Origin: Bacteroidales bacterium | Lineage (GTDB): Bacteria; Bacteroidota; Bacteroidia; Bacteroidales; Porphyromonadaceae | DNA: 64,000 bases | Assembly: GCA_004555765.1 (NCBI GenBank) | Contig: SFHG01000007.1 | Location: 5,031 to 69,030, forward strand | Reading direction: 5' to 3' | Part shown: in pieces, positions 50,682-58,503 of the stretch | How positions within the stretch are numbered: position 1 is the stretch's first letter | Layout of the letters: every line of letters starts with the position of its first letter | Notes under the pieces: model-generated | Seen by the model: the letters and a program-made list of their open reading frames with translations, nothing else | What the model was told of the DNA's origin: nothing | Databases searched by the model: none | Program-made: the position numbers and the translations under genes

Positions 50682-52010
50682 TTATGGTCTCGGGGTCGCT
50701 TCCGCAGCCGGTACGTAGTCCGGAATTTCTTCCATATCGACTTCGGGCATCCCTTCGATGCCGCTGGCTTCGGCCTCCTGACGGCGTCTCGAAGCCTGTA
50801 TCTCCCGGCTCACGCTGAGGGCGAGACCGAAGAACATCGACATAAAGATATAGGAGCTTCCCCCTTTGCTGATGAAAGGCAGCGTTTGACCCGTGACGGG
50901 CAGAAGATTCGTCGCCACCATCATATTCATCACCGCCTGCCCCGTGATGGTCAGACCGATGCCATAGAGTAGGGTGGACTTGTAGTTCGACCTGCTCTGA
51001 TTGGCGAGCTTACCGCATCGCCAGAAAAATATGATGTACGTAAAAAGCAAGATTACGGAGCCTGCCAAACCGTATTCCTCAACCACGACATTGTAGATGT
51101 AGTCGGAGTAGGCGGCGGGAAGCCATTGGCGGAGCTCGCCACGTCCCGCACCTTTGCCGATGAGGTTACTGTTGGCGATGGCTTTTTGGGCCATAACCAC
51201 CTGGTAGTCCATCCCCATAATATCGTCGTAGGTCTCTTCGTTCACGGGCTTGAACATCTTCGTGACGAAGCGCATAATGCGGTTGTGTCCCGTCTCGCTT
51301 CGTCCCACGCCTTCGGCATCGGGGGTAAAGAGCTTGAACATCACAAGAACCAGACCCGCCGCCATAGCTGCCAAGATCAGGTATCCCGTGTACTTCTTAT
51401 TGATGCCGCCGATGATGGTCGTAACGACGGTGATGAGGAAGATGAATGCCGCCGTCGAGATGTTTTCAAAGACGATGAGCAGGATGACGGCACCCACGGG
51501 CCACCACGTGCGGATGAACGTATTCAGCGACGTCCGTCCCTCGTCTTTCCAAAGACTGAACGCGACGTAATTCACGACCGCCACTTTGCTGATCTCGGAC
51601 GGCTGTATTGTGAACCCGAAGAGACTGATCCAACGCTTTCCCTCATTAAGCTCCGCCCCCGCCACGAGCGTGTAGACCAAGAGTCCGATGCAGAGGAGGA
51701 TGAAAGTGAAAGAGAACTGCTGGTAAAACTTGCTACTGATCCTGCTCATCACGCTCACGATGATGAAGGAGACCAGGATGAGCAAGAGGTGCTTGAGGAA
51801 CTCTCCGTAAAAGAGACCTCCTCTGGCTTCTGCACGAAAAGCCTCTTGGCTCACTGCCGAGAAGACCACCACGATGCTGCCGAGCATCAGGGCAATCAAA
51901 ATGAGCCATATCACCGTGTCGCCGGCGAAAAAGCCGCGGGCGCGCCCCAAGAGCGAGCGCCTCTGCGGGATCGATTCGATCTCCTCTCCTGTCGTAATGA
52001 TGTCCTCCAT
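50682..52010 (-). CDS. ftsW: FtsW/RodA/SpoVE family peptidoglycan polymerase, FtsW
   Basis: This 442-residue integral membrane SEDS glycosyltransferase makes septal peptidoglycan with a class B PBP. About ten membrane segments are seen. Characteristic blocks are NEGKRWISLFGFTIQPSEISKVAVV (SEDS signature with the WI and QPSE motifs) and VVEEYGLAGSVILL plus GQAVMNMMVATNLLPVTGQTLPFISKGGSS near the end. It lacks part of the N-terminal extension of proteobacterial FtsW. Placement before murG-murC-ftsQ identifies it as FtsW and not RodA. Confidence 0.95.
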   Translation of the reverse strand: MEDIITTGEEIESIPQRRSLLGRARGFFAGDTVIWLILIALMLGSIVVVFSAVSQEAFRAEARGGLFYGEFLKHLLLILVSFIIVSVMSRISSKFYQQFSFTFILLCIGLLVYTLVAGAELNEGKRWISLFGFTIQPSEISKVAVVNYVAFSLWKDEGRTSLNTFIRTWWPVGAVILLIVFENISTAAFIFLITVVTTIIGGINKKYTGYLILAAMAAGLVLVMFKLFTPDAEGVGRSETGHNRIMRFVTKMFKPVNEETYDDIMGMDYQVVMAQKAIANSNLIGKGAGRGELRQWLPAAYSDYIYNVVVEEYGLAGSVILLFTYIIFFWRCGKLANQSRSNYKSTLLYGIGLTITGQAVMNMMVATNLLPVTGQTLPFISKGGSSYIFMSMFFGLALSVSREIQASRRRQEAEASGIEGMPEVDMEEIPDYVPAAEATPRP

Positions 52011-52044
52011 TTATTTGCGTGAAAAACGCCTCCCGGGGCAAGGA

Positions 52045-52410
52045 TTATCTGCCCGGTGCCGTGCTGATGATCGAGATGAAGTTGTAGGTGACGGTTCCGG
52101 AGACGCTATTGGTGTATTTTCTCACAGAGATGAGGTACTCCGTGCCTGCTTTGAAGATACTGTCGAAACCTTCTATCCTGAATGTCGTCTTCACAGTGGG
52201 ATTCGCGGGTTCTTTATCGCCCGAATATTCGACGAAGCGGTAGGCACCGCCTGCGGTCTTGTTTGCAAAAACGCGGAGCTTCACGATCTCTGCGCTGAGT
52301 TGCTCTTCCGGACTTCCGGAGTCCGCACAACTTGCCAGCCCGGCGATGAGAGCCGAGAGGGAGAAGAGGAGCGCAACCCCCTTCCAGAAATTCTTGAATG
52401 TACCTTTCAA
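52045..52410 (-). CDS. Small lipoprotein, DUF4377-like
   Basis: This 121-residue protein has a signal peptide and lipobox LASC (Cys28). The C-terminal half (IEGFDSIFKAGTEYLISVRKY...YNFISIISTAP) resembles the end of DUF4377-type lipoproteins of Bacteroidota. That match is by eye and partial. The start is a TTG preceded by AGGAGG about ten bases earlier; no ATG is available upstream in frame. It lies 34 bases before ftsW on the same strand, so it may share its transcript. Function unknown. Confidence 0.55.
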   Translation of the reverse strand: MKGTFKNFWKGVALLFSLSALIAGLASCADSGSPEEQLSAEIVKLRVFANKTAGGAYRFVEYSGDKEPANPTVKTTFRIEGFDSIFKAGTEYLISVRKYTNSVSGTVTYNFISIISTAPGR

Positions 52411-52530
52411 TGCTTTTGTTCCTCCTTTTTTCCTACTTTGATGATAATGTAACGTCTAAAGCTAAGCAAATATACCCCTTTTATGAGACCTTTGAAAAAG
52501 GATCCTTTATCACACCCGGGAGCAGGGAAA

Positions 52531-52614
52531 AGAGACCCGTACCGAGCGGACGACGAGATACGTACCTCGTCCCCAACCCGGTACGGGCCAAAGAAATGAC
52601 GAGACACGTACCAA
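52531..52614. repeat. Intergenic palindromic repeat cluster, copy 14
   Basis: GAGACCCGTACCGAG, GAGATACGTACCTCG, CCCGGTACGGGCC and GAGACACGTACC lie in the 402-base gap 52411-52812. The rest of the gap holds the hairpin at 52675 and about 100 bases of AT-rich sequence with no visible gene. Confidence 0.75.
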
Positions 52615-52674
52615 GATTTCCTGCGGTTCCTGAATGGGAGGTTTGGGTGATGGGGTGTCCCCCGATATATGGGC

Positions 52675-52706
52675 GAGCCCGAAGCCGTTCGCACGGTCTC
52701 GGGCTC
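52675..52706. terminator. Hairpin GAGCCCGA/TCGGGCTC downstream of the beta-helix lipoprotein gene
   Basis: An 8-bp perfect outer stem (52675-52682 with 52699-52706) plus an inner CCG/CGG pair. It lies about 107 bases past the stop of the minus-strand lipoprotein gene; there is no T-run. Termination is a weak inference. Confidence 0.4.
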
Positions 52707-52812
52707 TGATACAGTTGTACTCTTGTAAAATGTTTAGAATTTTTTGTTGCCCATCGATTGCCGGTTTGTGGCTCGGTAAAAGAGCGGGCTTGGTAGTTAG
52801 TTCGGATTTATC

Positions 52813-54057
52813 TTATTTTGCTTTAGACGTGTAGGTGTCGGTCTTGAAGTCGTAACCGGTCCACGCGAAGAGGGCTTGGTCGGTACCTGTCGTCCTCATT
52901 CCATTTTCAGTAAACTTCCCTTTGTTCATAGCGGATCCGATTGCCTTGCCGGTGAAGTCATTAAGGTTTGCGTTGATGACTACGTTTACTGCATCACCTT
53001 TTTTGTCAGTGGTGTCGAATATGTTATCGTAGCTTCCACCTCCGATGAGGTAGAATCCATTGATGGTCGCAGAGGCACCGCGGCGCACCTTAATGACATC
53101 GACGGGGTATTCGCCTACGACTGTGGAGGGCGCGTGGTTCAGGGCAATGGTGAGGTTTTCAATCTTGAAGTTGGACTGGGTAGGAGCATCCTTGAAGTTG
53201 CCGTCGTGGTTGCCGTCAGCTTCGATACCACGTGGGTCTTCTTCCCCGGACTTGTGGTTCGCGCTCCAGATACCGTAGGCATTGGACAGCGTACCGATGT
53301 AGCCTTGGGTGAAGTCAAACATATCGTCGTCGTTGTCCACGGAGAGGAAGTTTTTGACGTTCACTGCACCGCCGAAGAACTCGACACCGTCGTCTGCAGA
53401 CTTGTAGACGAAGATGTTTTCGATCGTCGTACCGGAGCCTACACCGTGCAGGGTGAGCCCGTTGTGCTCTACTTCGTCATTTTGGTTGGCGCCGGTGTAC
53501 TCGAGGATGAGGTACTTGATGGAGCCTGAGTTGTCGTCATTCTTCAGCTCGGGCGTACCGGGATACTGACCGTACTTGAGGATGGGGTTGACTTCCACGT
53601 TTTGGGTGGAGCCTTCGTTGATCTGGGCGTTGCCCGCGATGATGAGACCACCCCAAGCACCCGGTTCCTTTTTCGTACTGGTCATGATGACGGGCTTTTC
53701 TGCGGTGCCGTTGACGTTGATCTTGCCGCCTCTCTCAACGATGATGTAGCTGTCGAACTTGGGCGTGGCGCTGATGATGGCTCCTGCGCCGATATTGAGG
53801 GTGCCGCCTTTCTTGACGTACAGTGTGCCGTCGAGGGTGTAGATGGTGCCGGCTTTGAGATCCTTCACGCCGGTGATCTCTCCGTTGATGACGTCACCTG
53901 CCACTACCGGAGCGGGGTCGGGGTCGGGATTGGGTTTGGGTTTGGGAGTAGGCGTGGGATCGGGCTTATTGACAGGGTCTTCGTTGCAAGACACTGCACC
54001 GAGAGTAAGTACGCACGCCGCAAGGACGGTGGCGAGAGTTTTGATGCTTACGTTCAT
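52813..54057 (-). CDS. Surface-type lipoprotein with right-handed beta-helix domain, partner of the upstream TonB receptor
   Basis: This 414-residue lipoprotein has lipobox AVSC (Cys24). It is followed by an acidic and Pro-rich linker (KPDPTPTPKPKPNPDPDP, about 31-48) and a parallel beta-helix of short repeats from about 55 to 400 (LYVKKGGTLNIGAGAIISATP, GLTLHGVGSGTTIENIFVYKSADDGVEFFGGAVNVKNFLS). Similar proteins are encoded directly after TonB receptors in many Bacteroidota and are often mislabelled as multidrug transporters. The linker suggests exposure away from the membrane. It starts 60 bases after the receptor stop. Its ligand is unknown. Confidence 0.78.
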   Translation of the reverse strand: MNVSIKTLATVLAACVLTLGAVSCNEDPVNKPDPTPTPKPKPNPDPDPAPVVAGDVINGEITGVKDLKAGTIYTLDGTLYVKKGGTLNIGAGAIISATPKFDSYIIVERGGKINVNGTAEKPVIMTSTKKEPGAWGGLIIAGNAQINEGSTQNVEVNPILKYGQYPGTPELKNDDNSGSIKYLILEYTGANQNDEVEHNGLTLHGVGSGTTIENIFVYKSADDGVEFFGGAVNVKNFLSVDNDDDMFDFTQGYIGTLSNAYGIWSANHKSGEEDPRGIEADGNHDGNFKDAPTQSNFKIENLTIALNHAPSTVVGEYPVDVIKVRRGASATINGFYLIGGGSYDNIFDTTDKKGDAVNVVINANLNDFTGKAIGSAMNKGKFTENGMRTTGTDQALFAWTGYDFKTDTYTSKAK

Positions 54058-54117
54058 AACGTGAGGGTTTTGTTAAGGATTAGAGTGTGTATTTAATTTG
54101 GTCTTTGGTTCGTTTGG

Positions 54118-57075
54118 TCAGAACTTGCAGGTGAGCCCCAGCGAGAAACTTATGCCGTAGCGGAAGTCGCGTACTACATAGGGTTTGCCGAAGTCCGTGC
54201 CGATGTAGGGGTCGTCAAACTCGTAGATGTCGTCGTAAGAGCCTTGAAGAATCGGAAGCCCGTCGGGGTTTTGGGTCGAGAGCTCGCGCCGGATGATGTC
54301 GTTGGCGAGCTGGGAGACGGTGTAGTGCGGGTTCAGGAGGTTATTGACCTTGAGCTTGATCGAGAGCTTGTCGGTGAGATCGACCGACGCTACGAAGTTC
54401 AGCGTGGGGATACCTTTCTCGACGAGGTCGTACTTGGACATATCGATGCTGCCGTAGGCGTAGATGCGGTCGTAGAAGTAGCTCAATAGCAGCGCCGCAC
54501 TGTAGCTCTTGGCTCCCTTGGTATAGGTGTAGGTGAGGTCTCCGTTGGCAAGAAGCGGAGAGGCACTCTCAAGCTGAGTGTATCGGGCGTTCTTTGCGGG
54601 GAAATTTGATTTATCGGACGGATGATTCGTCTCAGGGAAGTTCAGCCAGAGATTGGAGAAGAGGTAAGAGGCGTTCAGTCCGAGGGTGAGTTTGTGACGC
54701 TCCTGTGTGCCTTCGTTGTAGAAGTCCAGGAGGTTTTTCTTGAAGTCTACCTCCGCGCCGGCCACGTTGGCCTCTTCGGCAGTCCTCCGGTACTCCATCT
54801 TCCGAGCCGGTCCGCCAAAGTATCCCTTGCCCATCGGGTCTGTGAGGTGCTTGTAGAAGACTCCCACCGTGAGGTACTCGTCGTCCGAGAGGTACCAGTC
54901 GTACTTCAGGTCTGCGTTCCAGAAGTAGGAGACCTTATTGAACGGCCAGCCATAGACCGTGTAATCCAAGCCGATGTAGTTGTACTGCGAGAACTCTTTG
55001 AACCTCGGCACGGCGTAGGACCGTGACGCGCTGAGGCGGAGTGTGTGCTCGTCGTTGATGGCGTACTTGATGTTGACGGACGGGAGCCAGATCGGGCGCC
55101 TGAACTGCACGGAGTCGTACATCAAAGTGCCGGCGGCATCCTTGGGAAGCTCGTTCTGTCCGTAGATGGTTCGTTGCTCGACGAAGTCTGCACGCACACC
55201 CAGGTTCACGGACCAACGGTCGCTGAGGGTATGATTCACTTCGATATAGGGCGAGTGTACTTTTTTGTCCCCGCGGAAGTAGATCGTTGTATTGGGATCG
55301 TAGATGCCACCGTTCGGTTTGCTCCGGTCGTACTTGAAGATGTTGGAGAAGTCGATTGCCTCCAATTCCTCCATCGAGAGTGCCTGTGTCCTGTCTCCAT
55401 TGAGCTGCACAGCCCGGTTTACGAAGTCATGGTTGTACCTCTGGAAGTCGTACCCTATCGTTAGGGAAGACTTGTCGGCATACGCCCAGTCGAATCCCGC
55501 ACGCACGGTCAGTTGATTTTCCTTCAGGATGTCGTTGTATCTGAAGTTGCTGTTACCCGCACCGAGAGACCAGGTGGATTTTTTGTCCTTGAGGGTGTCT
55601 CCTGTCACGGACTTATTGAAGTACAATTTGCGACGGTCCGGCTCGTAGCCTCTGAGGTTGCCATAGCTGGCACCGACACTGAGTTTGAGTTTGTCCGCGA
55701 TCGCCCAGTGCGAGAGCAGCTGATTGACCATCAGGTAATTGTCTCTCGCATTCTCAAAGATTACGGACTGTCCGAAGTCGTTTTCGGGCTCTGTATACTC
55801 GCCGCCGCTGCCGGAGGTGAAGATGTAGTACCGGTTATTGCTGTGGATTCCGAGGAAGTTGTACTCGATGCTGTGTCTCTTCCCAAGGTCGAGTGTGGCG
55901 TTGCCCATCACGATCTGGCGTGTGTCGGTCGTGGAGACGGTGCCGGTCTGAGCGGACTCGAAGATGTAGGATGCATCGGCTACTTTCGATACTACGGAGT
56001 TAAAGTTGCGGGAGATACGGTTGGAGAAAGAATTGTTCACGGTGTGGTTTGCGACAAGGATCATAGAGAGGCTGTTATTGTCGCCCACTTTGAATCGCTT
56101 ACCCGCCATAAGTCCGAAAGAGTGGTCGATAGGTGCATTGACCTTCCTCGGGGTGAGGCTGTTGGACATAGGGTTCGGAGTGCCTGCGGGGATGTCGTTA
56201 TTCTGCTCGCCCGGCTCGAAGACAAAGTCTCGGTTGGAGATGCCCCAGTAGTTGGTGCCGTCCGGACGGTAAAAATTGTTGCCGAGTACAGACGTATTTA
56301 CTCCTGCGTCTGCACTGACCCGGAAGAGCCTGTCACCGACGAGTTTTTTGCTCTGAATGTCTATTATGGCGCCGCCGACTTCAGCGGTCTGAGAGGCCGT
56401 GAAGGCTTTGGAGACACCGACACTCCGGAGCATATCGGTCTCGAAGATGTTGAGCGAGATGTTTTTGGACTCGGGGTCGTCCGAGGGTAGAGGGAAGCCG
56501 TTGAGTGTCGTGGTGTTGTACCGGTCTCCGAGACCGCGCACGAAGACGTTTTTCTGCCCCTCTTGGCGGCTGATGCCGGAGATTTGAGCCACGGCGGCTT
56601 CCGCATCGCCGATGCCTTTCCGTGAAAGCTCATGAGCGCCGATTGCTTGTGTGGCGATGAGGGATTGCTTTTGGTTAAGGAGCAACAGCGATTCTGTCTC
56701 GTTATTGCCCTCTGCTTCCACCACTACTTCGCCGAGCATTTTCTCGTCAGTGGAGAGCTTGGAGTCCAGGACGGTGGACTTATGCGCGGTTACGACTACT
56801 TTCTCCACCGTGTTCGTGAGGTAAGAGATGTAGGAAATGACCACCGAGTAGGTGCCGGCCGGGACATCCCGGATGCTGTAGTTGCCGTCAAGGTCGGTGA
56901 TGGCGCCCAATCCTGTGCCTTCGATGCGTACTGTGGCACCTGTGAGGGGGTAGCCCTCTGCCGCATCGAGGACTGTACCTACGATCGACCCGTTTCCCGA
57001 TCCTTTTTTCTGCCCGAAGGCAAAGGTGGCGGTCGCTACCGATAGGATGATTGCAAGTAGAGCACGAAACTTCAT
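54118..57075 (-). CDS. TonB-dependent receptor with CarboxypepD_reg-like domain (985 aa)
   Basis: This outer-membrane importer has a signal peptide (1-22, ending in TFAFGQ). A CarboxypepD_reg-like domain follows (GSIVGTVLDAAEGYPLTGATVRIEGT, about 30-115), then a plug with GISRQEGQKNVFVRGLGDRYNTTTLNGFPLPSDDPESKN, and a long barrel whose C-terminus is GISFSLGLTCKF. The plug motif RGLGDRYNTTTLNG places it in a subgroup usually paired with the beta-helix lipoprotein found next to it. The ATG at 57075 is chosen because it directly starts the signal peptide; upstream in-frame codons add an unlikely basic stretch. Substrate unknown. Confidence 0.88.
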   Translation of the reverse strand: MKFRALLAIILSVATATFAFGQKKGSGNGSIVGTVLDAAEGYPLTGATVRIEGTGLGAITDLDGNYSIRDVPAGTYSVVISYISYLTNTVEKVVVTAHKSTVLDSKLSTDEKMLGEVVVEAEGNNETESLLLLNQKQSLIATQAIGAHELSRKGIGDAEAAVAQISGISRQEGQKNVFVRGLGDRYNTTTLNGFPLPSDDPESKNISLNIFETDMLRSVGVSKAFTASQTAEVGGAIIDIQSKKLVGDRLFRVSADAGVNTSVLGNNFYRPDGTNYWGISNRDFVFEPGEQNNDIPAGTPNPMSNSLTPRKVNAPIDHSFGLMAGKRFKVGDNNSLSMILVANHTVNNSFSNRISRNFNSVVSKVADASYIFESAQTGTVSTTDTRQIVMGNATLDLGKRHSIEYNFLGIHSNNRYYIFTSGSGGEYTEPENDFGQSVIFENARDNYLMVNQLLSHWAIADKLKLSVGASYGNLRGYEPDRRKLYFNKSVTGDTLKDKKSTWSLGAGNSNFRYNDILKENQLTVRAGFDWAYADKSSLTIGYDFQRYNHDFVNRAVQLNGDRTQALSMEELEAIDFSNIFKYDRSKPNGGIYDPNTTIYFRGDKKVHSPYIEVNHTLSDRWSVNLGVRADFVEQRTIYGQNELPKDAAGTLMYDSVQFRRPIWLPSVNIKYAINDEHTLRLSASRSYAVPRFKEFSQYNYIGLDYTVYGWPFNKVSYFWNADLKYDWYLSDDEYLTVGVFYKHLTDPMGKGYFGGPARKMEYRRTAEEANVAGAEVDFKKNLLDFYNEGTQERHKLTLGLNASYLFSNLWLNFPETNHPSDKSNFPAKNARYTQLESASPLLANGDLTYTYTKGAKSYSAALLLSYFYDRIYAYGSIDMSKYDLVEKGIPTLNFVASVDLTDKLSIKLKVNNLLNPHYTVSQLANDIIRRELSTQNPDGLPILQGSYDDIYEFDDPYIGTDFGKPYVVRDFRYGISFSLGLTCKF

Positions 57076-57358
57076 AAAATCACAGAGTCCTGCAGTATTT
57101 TTTTCGTTCAAAAAGTGTTTGCTCATTCTCCCGAAGGAAAACGCGTGGCGGCGTAGAGCCGCTTTCCAAATCCGCTGCAAAGGTGCCATGGCGATGTTAC
57201 AATGTCGTGACACTTCTATTTTTTAACACTTTATAGAGAACTTTTGCCTTCTCTCTGTGTGCGCTCCGAATGGGAGGTCAATGCCGGCACGTCCTCCGGA
57301 TTGTCGGGATTGTGACGGGCGAACTCTTGCCTCCCTCTCCCCCGTGTACACGAAAAAA

Positions 57359-57443
57359 GAGATACAGACCGAGACAATCTTCTTGGTCTGTATCTCTTTG
57401 GGGCGCGGTACGGATCGGGAGAACTTCCTCGGTCTGTATCTCC
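57359..57443. repeat. Intergenic palindromic repeat cluster, copy 15
   Basis: GAGATACAGACC (57359-57370) and GGTCTGTATCTC (57385-57396) form a perfect 12-bp inverted repeat. GCGGTACGGATCGG and CTCGGTCTGTATCTCCG follow. It lies between the PorT-like gene and the TonB receptor; 57214-57345 is otherwise featureless. Confidence 0.82.
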
Positions 57444-57444
57444 G

Positions 57445-57486
57445 AAAAAAGACCCTCTTCCCGGGGTGGGGAAGAGGGTCTTTTTG
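57445..57486 (-). terminator. Rho-independent terminator of the PorT-like gene
   Basis: AAAAAGACCCTCTTCCC pairs with GGGAAGAGGGTCTTTTT around a short loop; the A-run on one side and the T-run on the other make it work in either direction. It lies 27 bases past the stop of the minus-strand PorT-like gene. Confidence 0.88.
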
Positions 57487-57512
57487 AGCGTATCTTGACT
57501 TACCTGTGCTTA

Positions 57513-58199
57513 TTAGAAGCGGTAACCTACGGTTACGAAGAATGCAGAGTTCTTGGTCGCAGGCAGTGTCATGCCGGCAGATTCTTTTACTCTGTTGATG
57601 TTCTGGAGACCGAACTGAGCACCTACGCCCACGAGGAAACGGTTGTACTCTACACCGCCACCAACTTGGATACCCCAGTCGAATCTGTTGTATGCGCCGT
57701 TGTCACCAAAGAGATCCGTGGACTTGCTGTCCTTAGTGGTCTTGGGATCCGTGACTGCGGTCTTCGTGTTGCTTGTCGTAGTCAGAGAGCTTCCCACGCC
57801 GACACCAAGGTAAGGACCTGCATTGACGAAGACACCGAACTCGCCTGCGTTGAAGCCCACGTTTGCAAGAATGGGGACGTCGATGTAATAGAGGTGGGTA
57901 GTAGCAGATGACTTCGTGTCGATGAGGTCACCAAACTTGAAGCCGCTTTCCAGCTTCGAACCCTTCATAGAGAAGTGTACCCCGGGACGCAAGGAGATAT
58001 TCATATAACCTGCGTCGTAGAGACTGAAGTCTGCGTCGATGCCGACACGTGCGCCTGAAGCAATCTTGGTGTCCTTGCTGTCACCGATCTTCAGCGTAGC
58101 GCCCTGGTAACCTGCGCTGATGATGAACGTGGGACGATACTGCGCGTAAGCGCCGACAGTCATAAGTGCAGCAGCAGCTGCGAGCAAAAGCTTTTTCAT
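57513..58199 (-). CDS. PorT-family outer-membrane beta-barrel protein
   Basis: This 228-residue protein has a signal peptide (1-19, ending AYA) and an eight-stranded-barrel pattern (FIISAGYQGATLKIG, MNISLRPGVHFSMKG, YIDVPILANVGFNAGEFGVFVNAGPYLGVGVG, FDWGIQVGGGVEYNRFLVGVGAQFGLQNI), ending in VTVGYRF with terminal Phe. The YIDVPILANVG segment is typical of OMP_b-brl_2/PorT-like proteins. PorT proper serves type IX secretion, but many paralogues exist, so no specific function is assigned. It is a single-gene unit with its own promoter and terminator. Confidence 0.8.
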   Translation of the reverse strand: MKKLLLAAAAALMTVGAYAQYRPTFIISAGYQGATLKIGDSKDTKIASGARVGIDADFSLYDAGYMNISLRPGVHFSMKGSKLESGFKFGDLIDTKSSATTHLYYIDVPILANVGFNAGEFGVFVNAGPYLGVGVGSSLTTTSNTKTAVTDPKTTKDSKSTDLFGDNGAYNRFDWGIQVGGGVEYNRFLVGVGAQFGLQNINRVKESAGMTLPATKNSAFFVTVGYRF

Positions 58200-58344
58200 A
58201 CTTTCCTGTTTCTTTGCATTGTGATCCTGTGCCGTCTATGGCCGGGGATCTGTTATACTCTTATTTCTTTGTCCCCCACACTTGGGAGACTGTTTGCATT
58301 TTTGCCGCGTCTTTCCCAAGAGGGATACCCCGCGACTTTTGCCT

Positions 58345-58376
58345 CAAAGGTGAGCAAATTCTCCGACACAGCCAAA
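58345..58376 (-). promoter_or_regulatory. Promoter TTTG-N20-CACCTTTG for the PorT-like gene
   Basis: On the minus strand TTTG (58376-58373), 20 bases, CACCTTTG (58352-58345). One mismatch (C for T) from the consensus. The leader would be about 140 nt. The 304-base gap to the divergent katG holds nothing else clear; katG has only a poor TATATTTA box. Confidence 0.65.
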
Positions 58377-58503
58377 AAAGAGTGTTTTATTTTGTTTCTT
58401 TGTTAAAAGAGAGTAATCTTTTTTGTCTATTTGACTTCCTGTGGCGATGAAAAATCGGTATATTTATGCTGTATTTAATCACACCTAAACGTTCCACAAT
58501 TTT

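Noticed and set aside
57076..57213. 46-residue N-terminal extension of the TonB receptor
   Set aside because: It places a basic stretch before the signal peptide; the ATG at 57075 gives a normal signal.
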